Shown here piece after piece: positions 44,357 through 55,504 of a DNA stretch of 64,000 nucleotides. Below the pieces are notes generated by a model. The model had not been told where the DNA came from. It saw only the letters and a program-made list of their open reading frames with translations, and searched no databases. The first letter of the stretch is position 1. Each line of letters opens with the position of its first letter. Origin of the DNA: Bretschneidera sinensis (Eukaryota; Streptophyta; Magnoliopsida; Brassicales; Akaniaceae); contig CM043702.1 in the NCBI GenBank assembly GCA_023935145.1, positions 57,392,501 through 57,456,500 of the forward strand, in the 5' to 3' direction. The translations under genes and the position numbers were made by a program.

Positions 44357-45427
44357 ATGGCTGAAAACCCTAATGAGAATGTTGCTAGGACACTTAAAGA
44401 TTATTTACATCCTAGCCGAACAGCCACCCCATCTTGTATCATGTCCCCCCCTAATATTCAACAACCTGATTTCAAACCAGGCATGATCCAATTGCTACCA
44501 ACCTTCCATGGGTTTGGAGAATGAAGATCCCTATATCCACATTAGGGAATTTGAGAAAGTAGTAGCAACCTTTCAAGGTAGGGCTGATATGGTAGACACC
44601 GTCAAACTTTGGTTTTTCCCCTTTTCACTTAAGGAAAAAGCCAAGGCTTGGCTGTACTCATTAAGGCCTAGGTCCGTAGGTAGTTGAGATGAGATGACAC
44701 GAGTTTTCTTCCAAAAACACTTCCCAACCCATAAGGCCAATAACCTTAAGAGACAAATCTCAAACTTTGCACAAAAAGAGAGCGAAACTTATATCAAGTT
44801 TGAGAACATTTCAAGGACCTGTTGAATTCTTGTCCACACCATGGGTATGAGAGTTGGCGGGTAGTTAGCTATTTCTATGATGGACTCCTAAGTAGGGAAA
44901 GGCAGTTCATAGAAATGATGTCCAATGGGGATTTTCTTCAAAAAGATCCTGACCAAGCCATAGATTTCCTAGATGACCTATCAGAAAAATCCTACACTTG
45001 GACAGGACCAAATGCCATGGAAAGCACTAGGAGAAATCAACCCACTGGGATTTATCAAATTAAGGAAGAGGATAACCTTAAAGCCCATTTAGAGGCCCTA
45101 ACTAAGGAAATTGAAACCTTAAAAACCAAAAATACTAGAGCCCCTGAACCGGTTGTTAGGTCAGAATCCCACGTGCCTTATTTCATGTGTAATAGGGTAG
45201 ATCATTTACCTAAGGATTGTCTAGTTTATTTTGAGATGAAGGAAGAGCGTAATGCTGTAGGTATACCCTTTGGAAAACTACACTCACCCTACTCTAGCAC
45301 CTACAATCTCGGTTGGAAGAATCACCCTAATTTTAGTTGGAAATCCAACATGCAACCCCCTGCCCACTTTAGTACCTAATGGCAACCGGAAACAACCTCA
45401 TTTAATGCACCTCAACAATCTTTACCT
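44357..45427 (+). pseudogene. Athila-2 gag
   Basis: ATG at 44357 (MAENPNENVARTLKDYLHPS) matches Athila-1 gag. A one-base insertion near 44510 moves the frame before ENEDPYIHIREFE. A TGA near 44684 replaces the Trp of GSWNEM. A second shift near 44800-44822 leads to CPHHGYESWRVVSYFYDGL. The zinc knuckle near 45180-45220 has lost its first Cys and the His-preceding Gly (YFMCNRVDHLPKDC). TAA at 45377-45379 ends this part, but the same product continues in the next segment. Confidence 0.88.
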
Positions 45428-46795
45428 TTGGAAGATATGTTTAAGTCATTTATGCAGGTATATGCCAAGAGTGTGGAAGAGCAAGGCAAGATAAATCAAT
45501 GGTTGTTAGAGGAGCAACAAGCGATCAAGAGTCAACTCACCAAGTTGACTAGTTTCTTGACGGTTCAAGAAGAAGGTCGGTTTCCTTCACAGCCACAACC
45601 TAATCCAAGGGGACAACATATGGTAAAAACCTCCAATATTGAAAATCAAAACATTAGAGAGGTTAATGCCATAATTACTCGCAGTGGTAAGAAAATTGAT
45701 GGACCCACTCTACCATCAAACCTGATTCCTAACACCATGTGCAACAAGGATAAAGCCCCCAAGGAACAAGAGGCCCATGATAATTATTCTCCACCGGTGC
45801 CTTTCCCTCAAGCACTCCTTAAACCTAAAGAGATAAATACAACACTAAAAGGTGAGATTCTTGAACAACTTCAACATGTTAAAATTAACCTCCCTCTTCT
45901 TCATGTTATAAAACAGATTCCCAACTATGCTAAAGTCATTAAGGATCTATGCACACTCAAGAAGAGGCATAATGTGAAAAAGATGACATTCTTAATGGAA
46001 CAAGCAAGTGCAGTAATTGATAGCAAGACACCGCCCAAATATAAAGATCTGGGTTTTCCAACGGTAGCTTGCCAAATTGGAAACAAATCTTGTGGCCAAG
46101 CATTGCTAGATTTGGGTGCTAGTGTGAACCTCATGCCATACTCTATGGACTTGCAGCTCGGTCTAGGTGAGATCAAACCAACCTCCGTGGTACTTCAATT
46201 AGCAGATAGATCGGTAAGAAAACTAAGAGGTATTGTAGAAGATGTTTTGTTGCAAATTGATAATTTCTACTATCCTGTTGATTTTTTGGTTTTAGATACT
46301 ATTTCTATTGTAAACACGGAGTCAAAAATTCCTTTGACACTTGGAAGACCATTCCTTGCCACTGCCAATGCCCTCATTAATTGTAGGAATGGCCTAATGA
46401 CATTATCATTTGGAAATAGGACTCTAGAGGTAAATATTTTACAAGTCTCATGGCAGCCACATGAAGATGATGAGTACATCAAAGATAATTCTAACTCTTC
46501 AGAATTCATTCCTAATAATTTTGAGTTCAACGATTCTTCAATTTATTCTTATGCCGTTATGTTATTGATGTTTTTGATAAGCCACAATAATTTATTAAGA
46601 AATCTTGGCAACCATGCTTTGAGGAGTTGCTTGAGAGAAGTCACATGGATGCGGGAATCAAATACTCTACTGCTGATAGTAAATGAGCATAACCAAAAAC
46701 ATCTGAGCCGCATGTGGTGGATTTTAAGTATTCCTTGCCAAAAGACTAGAACTGAGGCCATTAAGTATGGAGCCTCATCTTCAGCACCACAATGA
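45428..46795 (+). pseudogene. Athila-2 gag C-terminus and protease
   Basis: A 456-codon open stretch: coiled-coil-like region (EEQGKINQWLLEEQQAIKSQL), an acidic/proline linker (INLPLLHVIKQIPNYAKV) and the aspartic protease with ALLDLGASVNLMP (46105-46140) and GRPFLATANALINC. After about 46540 the reading frame is no longer protein-like: the expected ...SWQPCFEELLERS appears in another frame, so a slip lies at 46540-46600. The RT-integrase region that should follow is deleted, and the ORF runs on into noncoding sequence to 46795. Confidence 0.85.
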
Positions 46796-48365
46796 GGCCA
46801 ACAGTGAGAGTGGTGCAGTGTCTGGCTGAATACGTAAAATTTAGCGCTCATGGGAGGCACCCCACAACATATCCTTTTATTTTTTTGTTTTTCATATTTC
46901 TTTTTCTTGTTTATTATTATTATTTTGATGTTTTCCAGTTTTACTTTCGTATTTCTTTTTCAGGGACAAATTTACGAAGTAGTTCAAATGGTGGTGCACA
47001 AATTTCAAATTCTGTGCACTTTTGGCTACAAAGGGAGTTCCCTTAACTTTTTCTTTCACATTGAGGACAATGCTTATTTTAAGTTGGGGTTGGAGGAAAG
47101 GAGGAAACATATTCCTGTTTTTCATATTTTTCTTTGAACTGCTTGGTGTCATTTTCCTTTTTGTTTGTTTTTAGCATGCTTTGTGTTAGCCTTAGAGTTA
47201 ATTCACATGTCAATGATATAAGCCTAATTGAGATAGAACATAGCATTTGGAAGAAGTTAAATCTTGCTTCAGTTTGAAATTAATTTAAGCATCAATCTTC
47301 ATTTGGTTAGAGACTCTAGTTTGTGGTAAGATTGTATGATTAGTCTTAAACATTTAGAGAAGTTTTATGTGAGCTTATTTTTTGAATATTTTTGCAGTCT
47401 CCACAAGCTCTAGAACTTACTTGATAACCACTTGAGGTGAATTCCTAGAGTGCACATTACTTAGGATATGATATAGGCCATTTTTGGACCGTTTAAGCTT
47501 GTCAAACCTACCATTGCTATATTTGCCACTAGTCACCTATTTGAGCCATTTTCTTGAAGAAAAAAAAAGAATTTGAGCCTTGTTTCTTTCAATAGCCCAT
47601 TTACTCACCTTTATGAGCCTAAAAATATTTTATCCTTATCTTTAAAGAACTTAGCTATACACATTTTTTGAGAAGTATTTAAAAGGAGTAAGGATGGGAA
47701 TATGAGAAAATATCACTACCATAACCCAAGTACATTAAAGGAGATAAGTTGGGGGTTATGGAAAAGAAAAAAAATGAAAAGGAGGTGAATGGCCTTATGC
47801 CAAAAAAAAAAAAAAAGAGAAGTGAATTATGGCAAAGAAAGAAGAAGAGAAAATAAAAATGGTGATTTGAGAAAAATGCTCGAAAAATGGTTGAAACAGT
47901 TGGGTGTTGAAGAAAGGTTATCTAATGCTTAAAAGTGGTTGTGTTTAAAGCTAAGAGATTGAGTTCTTTTACTTATAAATCCTTCCCATTCCTTCTTAAC
48001 CTTTACCTTAGCCTAACGTTACAAGCTTATTAAAGACCTATTGATCCAATATAATGTGATTTTTCTACAATAGTGGAGAGTGGTTTGAAATGTAAGCCTA
48101 TGGAGCCTATTTTTGTGATTGATGTCATGCAGTTTATCATGTTTTAGAGGCCAAGACTTGTATTCACGAATGTTATGCATAAAATCATCCGGATGATCGG
48201 ATTAATGGATTATGGTAAAATGGATTTTAAGAGTCAATAATGATTTTAAGATTGATGTTTGGATTACTTTTTGGACTTGGGTGGAATTTAATAATTCTAT
48301 ATGCTATATGTTAAGTGCAATTTTTGAGACAAAAAGTGAATTACTCTTGGTTAACACTAGTATTA
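46796..48365 (+). other. Athila-2 3' noncoding region, left part
   Basis: 1.6 kb corresponding to 1844-3400 of Athila-1 in inverse orientation. It starts with a conserved block (AGCGCT, then TGGGAGGCACCCCA, 46843-46864) that also opens the 3' region of Athila-2b. A-rich runs occur at 47560 and 47805. It is interrupted at 48365 by Athila-2b and resumes at 53266. Confidence 0.78.
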
Positions 48366-48976
48366 TGAATTGTAGTTTCATAGTTATGAGTGGCTAGACT
48401 CTTCAGCTAAGGTTGAAGATGAAGCCCCGCCGTTGTTTGGCGTAATAGTTCAGATTTGCTTGTACAAATCTGACAATTTTTAGTATAACTGTTCTGTCAA
48501 TTATTTGAGTTAATCTTCTAATTGATGGAGTTTAAATTGTCTGTTGGATATTCCTTGTGTTTCATCTGATGGATACATTGAATGCTTTTCGATTAAATTG
48601 GATTTCCTTTGTGATTTGTTGAGAGCGGATACATTTGATGCTTTTGGTTTAGTTGGGATATTCTTTGTTTTTTGTCTTATAGTTGGATTCATGGAATGTT
48701 TTGATAGGCTATATTTTTAGAACATATATGCTTAACTTTGGTGGGGTGGATTTGGAAACCTTAGTGTTTTAATTATTAGTTTTTAAAAATCAATTTAGTT
48801 TAATTTTAATTTCTTTTGAAATTATCATCTGAAATTCAGAACTAGGTTAAGATAGAGTTAGTTTAGATTGAAAATATACTTTCACAACGCAATTCTCTGT
48901 GGATTCGACCTCGCACTCGCACAACGCTATACTGCAAACGACTCATGCTCTTACGAGTAATTTAAAACTCACAACA
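48366..48976 (+). repeat. Athila-2b 5' LTR, truncated
   Basis: 611 bp matching 52654-53265. I count 7 mismatches over the first 190 bp. The U3 and TATA part present in the 3' copy is absent, so this end cannot serve as promoter. Ends CACAACA. The short ORF near 48510-48692 and its copy at 52798-52980 are simply the two LTR copies, not a gene. Confidence 0.88.
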
Positions 48977-48982
48977 AGTTTT

Positions 48983-49000
48983 TGGCGCCGTTGCCAGGGA
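48983..49000 (+). other. Athila-2b primer binding site (tRNA-Asp)
   Basis: TGGCGCCGTTGCCAGGGA, one change from the tRNA-Asp complement; the best preserved of the three Athila primer sites. Confidence 0.9.
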
Positions 49001-49100
49001 ATTGTTTTGTTTGTGAAAATTTTTGGTCTGAATTGATTTTATTTTTCTACTAGTTAGTTATAAAAAAAAAGAGTTAGAAAAATTAAAAAAATTAAAAAAA

Positions 49101-49739
49101 ATGTGGATGAATCCAGCGCCAGTTTCACAGTCTTTAGAGGACGCCCTCAAAGATTTCATTAAAATGACCGGCCTGTCCCTCAATGTTGCCAACACATTCA
49201 ATGTTGATAGTTGTTCTATCTGTGCTAGTCCTCTGCATTTAGCATAGAATTGTCAATCAATGCCAGCTTTTGCCGAGTATCCTATGAAACAAATGAATGC
49301 TTTCAATGAGTGTTGTTGGCAATTAAATGGATCTTACTCTGAAACATACAATCCAGGGTGGTGGGACCACTCTAATGTTCCATGGACGCAGAACCAACTG
49401 AGGAATCAGGGAGGAGACCCTTATCATGCTCACAATCAATACCCTCCCGAATTTCCTCCACCAATTCCAAGTTATGGTCACTCAGCTTATCCAGCACCAT
49501 CACTCGCTTACCAAGCTCCCATTCAAGCGCTAGCGTCGGTTTCACAGTCATTGGATGATGCTCTCAATGATTTCATGAAAATGACTAGCCAATCTATGAG
49601 TGAAGTGATGAGTGCAACAATAGAAAACACCCAAGCGATTGCCACACTAGAGAGTCAAATTGATCAAATCGCAAGTTACGTGGGTGAAGGAGAGGAAGGA
49701 ACGTTCCCCAGTCAAACTGATCCTAACCCAAAGGAATAG
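49101..49739 (+). pseudogene. Athila-2b miniature gag
   Basis: Begins at ATG 49101 (MWMNPAPVSQSLEDALKDF). A CCHC-type zinc knuckle follows (CSICASPLH, then an in-frame TAG at 49245-49247 where Gln is expected, then NC). After it come the proline-rich NPGWWDHSNVPW region and SQSLDDALNDFMKMT, which repeats the opening module, then an acidic helix (TLESQIDQIASYVGEG). There is no capsid domain, so this is a gag reduced to nucleic-acid binding and C-terminal parts, about 210 codons. TAG at 49737-49739 ends it. Confidence 0.75.
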
Positions 49740-49745
49740 TTTGCG

Positions 49746-50684
49746 GTGGTAAATTTATTAACTCCTATGCATTGGCAGGAACAAGTGCAATCAATTGTCC
49801 CATTGAGGTCTGGGAGACAAGTGCACAATCAAGTGGAAGAGAACCCTACTATGCACCAAGGGCAAGAAAGTGGCAACAATGAGAAGAGAGATGCTGAGCC
49901 ATCTATAGCCACACCTATTATTAATGATCTCTCTAGGTCGTTTTTACCTAAAGCGCCTTACCCTGAGAGACTACAAGCGCCCAAGAAAGAAGGGAAGTCT
50001 GAGGACATTTTGGAGGCATGCTTTGCTCAATTTGAAGACGATTTGGATTTAGATAAGTTGTTTGAGCAAACAAATGCTACTTTGGAGTCTACTCCTCAAA
50101 AGATCAGTGAGATGGAGGAAACCACAACACCTGAACCCCCCAAGAAGGAACTTAAGCCTTTATCGGACAATCTTAAGTATAAGTTCCTAGGTCCAGCAGA
50201 TTCTTTGCCTATAATGATAGCTTTAGATTTGGGTGATGCTTCAGAGGAGAAATTATTGGACATCTTAAGAGAGCATAAGGAAGCTATAGGCTGGACTATT
50301 GAGGATGTCAAGGGAATCAACCCCTCGTTGGTAATACACACGATACAGTTGGAGGAGAATGCCAAGCCATCGAGGGAGCCACAAAGAAGGCTCAACCATG
50401 CTATGCAAGAGGTTGTGAGGGCAGAAGATATTAAGCTGTTAGAGGCAGGGATCATTTATCCCATCTCTGATAGCAAGTGGGTGAGCCTGATTCAAGTCGT
50501 GCCCAAACATGCTGAATTAACGGTAGTGAAGAATGAGGACGACGAGTTGGTGCCAACTCGTAATCAGTCAGGAGGGAGAGTCAGTATAGACTACCGTAAG
50601 TTGAATGCTGCCACTAGGCCTGATCATTTTCCATTCCTATTTATTGATCAGATGGTGGAGCGCTTAGTTGGGCATGTTTACTAA
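49746..50684 (+). pseudogene. Athila-2b linker and RT N-terminal fragment
   Basis: Reads IVPLRSGRQV (end of gag), a PYPERLQAPKKEGKSEDILE linker, then jumps past the protease to FEDDLDLDKLFEQTN and the RT entry (KPLSDNLKYKFLGPADSLP). RT blocks follow: GIIYPISDSKWVS, VSIDYRKLNAAT and FLFIDQMVERL. It ends at 50684 before the catalytic box. Protease, most of RT, RNase H and integrase are deleted. The 312-codon frame itself is uninterrupted, unusual in this window. Confidence 0.85.
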
Positions 50685-50689
50685 TGTTG

Positions 50690-51984
50690 GGTCTGGCCAA
50701 AGACGTTAAACTTAGCGCTCATGGGAGGCACCCCATAGCTTATCTTTTCTGTTTATTTATTATTTCGCATTTTTATGATTAATGTTTGTTTCCAGTATTT
50801 TTTGTTTTCCAGTTTTTTTTATTTTTTAGGGACAATGCGTACTTCAGTTCAAGTTTGGGGGTATGCTATGAGCCATACTAGTCCAGATAGTTCTCCATAT
50901 CTCAGGTCAGCTCTTTCCATATTAGTCACACATTGGGGTCAATGTGTAATTTAAGTTTAGGGGTATGGGAGACACATCACACACTTTGTCCTAATTTGTT
51001 GTCTTTTTGTCGTAAAGATAAATGCATGTTCATGTTCGTCTAAAAATTTTGGTTGTTCTGAAAAATTGTGATGTGATTTCATTGGTGAGTTTAAAACTTT
51101 GAATACATGATCTGATGATAGAGTTTAAACTTTAGTTACTTACTTTAGGCATTTTCGAGAATTCACATGTTTGATCTAATCTAACACGAGCACATTAGCA
51201 CATATTTGTGTGAGGTGTGACAAGTGAGTTGAATGTATACGTTTCCTTGTCTTAACTGAAACCGGATGATTTGTTGGATTAACACTTGGGCATATATAAA
51301 AATAAAAAAAATAAAAAAAACAACTAATACTACAAATATTTATAATGATCATCATCAATAAACTTTCCGCTGAGTAACTGGACCTCTTGCCTCAGTAAGC
51401 AGTGAGTGTTCACGTCAAAAGGTGGAATTTTGCTTGGTAGTATTAAGGCCGGTTTAATTTCATAGCCTTTTTGACTCGAGTTAGTAAGTCCTTAGGGGTG
51501 TCTTTACACCTAATGCCCTAAAACCATCTGGTTTGGGAGTCATTGACTCAACACTCATTACATGGGTCAATTAGAAAGCTTAAGGGAACTAAACATAGCA
51601 GAGCCTTATGTTAAAAAAAAAAAAAAAAAACTATGCCTTCATTGTTCTTTCCGACGAGAAATTCTGTGGATCTTGAGATTTGAATACCTTGTACATTGAA
51701 GTTATTTGGAAACCTCATATGTATATGCTAATTCACTTTACACTGATTTAAGCTTATGATGTCTTACCATGCCTCTTGTAAGTAATTAAGTTTTAAATTC
51801 TTATTCATTGTGAAGATGGGTTTGACTTATTTAAGCTTGCTCATGAATGAATCTCATGATTTTGAATGCTCCTTAAATTTTTGGATACCATGAATACTGA
51901 ACTTATCTTTATAATCTTTGTTGTTCATTTAGTTTTTTATTTTGTTTTTCTAAGGGACTAGCAAAATGTAAGTTTGGGGGTATT
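50690..51984 (+). other. Athila-2b 3' noncoding region
   Basis: Opens with GACGTTAAA and the AGCGCT / TGGGAGGCACCCCA block (50703-50735). Then come T-rich stretches and repeated GGGG-rich words AAGTTTGGGGGTA near 50851, 50955 (TTTAGGGGTA) and 51971. A run of 18 A lies at about 51611. No coding frame. The last GGGGG word is the polypurine tract. Confidence 0.65.
51971..51984 (+). other. Athila-2b polypurine tract
   Basis: AGTTTGGGGGTATT directly before the 3' LTR start TGATGAGTG. Confidence 0.7.
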
Positions 51985-53265
51985 TGATGAGTGAAAAATA
52001 TTGCATATTTTGGCCACCTAATTTACATTTGTTAGCTTAGGAATTTGTTACTTTAAGTTGTTTTCATTGTTTTTCAGGTTTACAAGCACTGGGAAAGGAT
52101 TTTCACTAAAATTGCCAGAATTGCCCGTACAGATCAATCATCTTTGAAAATTAAACTGTATTGATTCAAGAAGAACCAGGATATGTGCCATACATGCTTA
52201 GAAAGATCCAGAAGTCTATTTTCTGGAGAATTTTGCGACTCGTAAAATGATTTTTCTACAGAAAGTTATGGCTGTTTTAGTAGACAAAGGTCGGGCTGTG
52301 CGGGATTTCAGCGTGAACAGAAGTTTTGAAGGGCATGTGAAGACTTAAATCCAACATCCCACATCGGTTGGAAACACATTTCTATATCCTACATCCCACA
52401 TCGAATTGGAAACACATTCCACTTGTGGTATTTGCCTATATAAGACCCACTCCACTTCATCGTTCAGGGTATAATTCCTGAGCCACTTTGGTGTTTACCG
52501 GTGGACGTCCACTAGCATTCTGGTGGATCTCGAAGGCTTGTCACCACGAGGGGAAGCGTCGCCCGTCAGCGAGTGAAATTTCTCCCATGTAAAGTTATTT
52601 ATTTATTTCTTTACATTTAGTTGTTTTAGTTTAAATATTTAGCACTTTTATTGTGAATTGTAGTTTCATAGTTATGAGTGGCTAGACTCTTCAGCCAAAG
52701 TTGAAGATAAAGCCTCGCCGTTGTTTGGCGTAGTAGTTCAGATTTGCTTGTACAAATCTGACAATTTTTAGTATAAATGTTCTGTCAATTATTTGAGTTA
52801 ATCTTCTAATTGATTGAGTTTAAATTGTCTGTTGGATATTCCTTGTGTTTCATCTGATGGATACATTGAATGCTTTTCGATTAAATTGGATTTCCTTTGT
52901 GATTTGTTGAGAGCGGATACATTAGATGCTTTTGGTTTAGTTGGGATATTCTTTGTTTTTTGTCTTATAGTTGGATTCATGGAATGTTTTGATAGGCTAT
53001 ATTTTTAGAACATATATGCTTAACTTCGGTGGGGTGGATTTGGAAACCTTAGTGTTTTAATTATTAGTTTTTAAAAATCAATTTAGTTTAATTTTAATTT
53101 CTTTTGCAAATTATCATCTGAAATTCGGAACTAGGTTAAGATAGAATTAGTTTAGATTGAAAATATACTTTCACAACACAATTCCCTGTGGATTCGACCT
53201 TGCACTTGCACAACACTATACTGCAAACGACTCGTGCGCTTGCGAGTAATTTAAAACTCACAACA
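51985..53265 (+). repeat. Athila-2b 3' LTR
   Basis: 1281 bp, TGATGAGTG to CACAACA. It contains two nearly identical AACATCCCACATCG-type segments (52349 and 52388 region) and a TATA-like CTATATAAGACC (52436-52447). A CCACTAGCATTCTGGTGG inverted repeat lies near 52509. Only its last 612 bp have a partner in the 5' copy. Confidence 0.87.
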
Positions 53266-53335
53266 ACCAAAGTAGAATTCATCTCTTGTTTTCGCTTGAA
53301 TTGCTAGGGACTAGCAATAAGCTAGTTGGGGGTTG
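53266..53335 (+). other. Athila-2 3' noncoding region, right part, and polypurine tract
   Basis: Resumes the Athila-2 sequence after the nested element (TTCGCTTGAATTGCTAGGG, matching the complement of about 1860-1880 in Athila-1) and ends with GCTAGTTGGGGGTTG (53321-53335), the polypurine tract. Confidence 0.8.
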
Positions 53336-54727
53336 TGATGAGAGCTATAAAATGCATCTTAATAGTACTTAATTGTTAGCATTTTAGAGTTGATCTAGGT
53401 TTTAATTAAACTTTTATATGTTAACAACTCTAAAGTGTCATATTTGGATCACTAATTTGTTTTGATGCATTTTCAGGTATTTTGAGTCTTAAAGAGATGG
53501 AAAAGCTATTGTTGAATGAAGCACAAAGATTCCATGTATACCGGAGCAAAGGAGTGCTTTCGGAAAGGCTAAACAAAGATATCCAAGCATGTGCACCACA
53601 CCCTGGAACCAGCTAGGCTGCACCCTCCAGAACAGAGGCTAAAGCAAGCAAAGAAGGCCATCAGGTCAGGGTGGGCCTTGGACCAAGGGGCGCCGAGCCC
53701 TGAGGTGTGAGGTGCGCCCTGGATTAATCTATGGTGCACTCTGAAGGGCTAAGGTGCACCCTAGATGGAGCTGCACTGCACCTTCCAGGAAGTTCACAAA
53801 GTTGGTCTAAAACGAAGCCTAGTCGCGCACACAAACTTTGTTCTCCGAGTTATGATGTAATTAGGTCTTTAATGATTGTTTAAAACCATAAAACACCCTT
53901 GGACCCTTGTATTATAAATAGATCACTTAAGGTTTGATATTAGACACTGATTAAACCTGGGAAACTCAAGAAAGTAGCCGATTCTCCTCCATCGAAGTGT
54001 TCAACCATGAGCCTTATAGCCAACTAATCTCCAAGCAAGGCGAAGGGATGAATCCCTAGGTGTAGTTGTTCTTACTTTCTAGTCTTGATTCGGTTGTAAA
54101 GATTTAATGTTAAAACATTGTTTATGATTTATTCTTTGATCAAACAAGAAGAATTAGGGTTCATGTGACAGTTACACTTTTTATTCTTCTTATCTTAGAT
54201 TTTTTTAATCCGGTGATTGCATGCTTCTTCTCCATATAAGTCTACTCTTGCTCTTCTTATGTCTTGTTCAGGTGTGATTGAGTTTGGTAGATTTCTCTTT
54301 TAGGGTTGTCCATTACTGCGATATTGTCATGGTGATATATTGTCGTTGACTCTATAGGATAGGTCATGTGTGCTTGAATCGAAATAAATGAGTATTTCAT
54401 AAGCAATTACTTTAGGGTTTATATTTGTGCTTAATTGAATATTTGTCGATTGCCTGTTTGAGATGTGAAACTTGCAATCGAGATAAAAAAACTGAATCTT
54501 GATTAGGATAAGGCAACGAACTTAGGGAAGATTCCCGGATCTTTGTTGCTTCTCTATAATATATTCACACGACTACTTACACAATTACTATCAAAACTCA
54601 AATTCTTTCATTTAATCTTTACTGTTCGTGTTTAGGTTTACCTTCTCTTGTAGTTAACTTGTTTTCCTATGGAATCGACACCCCAAAGCTGTGCTACAAC
54701 TACCGCGTTACTCTGTGGGCATAATCA
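53336..54727 (+). repeat. Athila-2 3' LTR
   Basis: 1392 bp, TGATGAGAG to ATAATCA, with an intact TATAAATA (53913-53920). Most differences from the 5' copy cluster in the GC-rich patch (about 53590-53780), where many CG sites in one copy read TG or CA in the other, and there is a 25-bp-scale deletion after it. Confidence 0.93.
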
Positions 54728-55504
54728 CATGTTATGTGTGAGCCTTTATATATATTTCTCATCAAAGGTGTCAAATACAATCACCGATGGAAATTACATA
54801 ACTAATCCTACTTGAAACATAACAAGTAATAAAATAACTAAGGGAAAATAACATTTTTGTCCTTGAGTTTTAACTATGATTATCAAGAAATTGGTATCTA
54901 AAATATACAATTCAATCTTGCTACTCATTTGGTCAAACTTGCAATGCTTGAAATGTCCACTTTACCCTTTCTTTTAACTTTAGTTACTTAAGTTTTCAAA
55001 ATTTTCCTATCTTTCTCTTCCCCTTCCTCTCTTTCTCTTTCTCTTCCCTTTATATGAGGAAAAGTTATAGACAAAGTCGTTGAGGGATGTTGGATGAACA
55101 CACATCAGCACCCCACCTCTCTCTTTACTATCTACTGTCCCATTCCTAATCCAGTGTCCCTCTTTGTCGTACTTCTCGTGGTGGTCAACGAATCTTAAAT
55201 AATATCACCAAAATGAAAAGAAAAAAAATTCATTATGTAAGTCTTTACTTGGAGAAATTGTGAGTACTGCATAGTTTTTAGTGTGGTTTCTTTGTTTCAT
55301 TGGTTTATTTGTTTAGTTGAGGTAGCTGAGAGAAGCAATTTTCCAATGGGGGTTAGGTGGTATTCAGGGTTGTTTTGAAGGAGGTATTGGGAGGATGAGA
55401 GCTAACTAGAGGACTTACTATACAAATCATAATGAAAGAGAGGAGAATGAGGATCTCAATTTCTCTCTCAAATTCGACGAATTCTAGTTTCGGTTTATAG
55501 AGAT
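54728..55504. other. Spacer between Athila-2 and Tat-2
   Basis: 0.78 kb, AT-rich, without a credible ORF or RNA gene. CATGT at 54728-54732 is the right copy of the Athila-2 target duplication. A pyrimidine-rich block (TCTCTTTCTCTTT) lies near 55025-55050. Confidence 0.5.

Larger units (their letters stand above)
48366..53265 (+). mobile_element. Athila-2b: nested, internally deleted Athila-like element
   Basis: A 4.9 kb element with a truncated 5' LTR (48366-48976), well-kept tRNA-Asp primer site, a miniature gag ORF, an RT N-terminal fragment, a long 3' region, a polypurine tract and a complete 3' LTR (51985-53265). It interrupts Athila-2 just after TAACACTAGTATT, whose counterpart exists uninterrupted in Athila-1. 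About 20 bp of Athila-2 at the junction and roughly 670 bp of the 5' LTR are missing, so the left border is a deletion. Confidence 0.88.
42729..54727 (+). mobile_element. Athila-2: Athila-type element lacking pol core, with a nested element
   Basis: Two LTRs (42729-44152 and 53336-54727) homologous to those of Athila-1, tRNA-Asp primer site, gag and protease. Then a direct jump to the 3' noncoding region: RT, RNase H, integrase and the env-like ORF are missing. Flanks TATGT (42724-42728) and CATGT (54728-54732) form a target duplication with one mismatch. Without the nested Athila-2b (48366-53265) it would be about 7.1 kb. It could have moved only with proteins from a full-length relative such as Athila-1. 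Confidence 0.92.

Noticed and set aside
44822..45379. Independent host gene starting at the ATG at 44822
   Set aside because: It is the continuation of Athila-2 gag after a frameshift; the sequence aligns with Athila-1 gag.
48510..48692. Identical small ORFs at 48510-48692 and 52798-52980
   Set aside because: They are the same position in the two LTR copies of Athila-2b, so duplication is explained without a gene.
51605..51640. Poly-A tail of a processed retrocopy
   Set aside because: The A run lies in the Athila-2b 3' noncoding region with no gene-like sequence before it and no target duplication.
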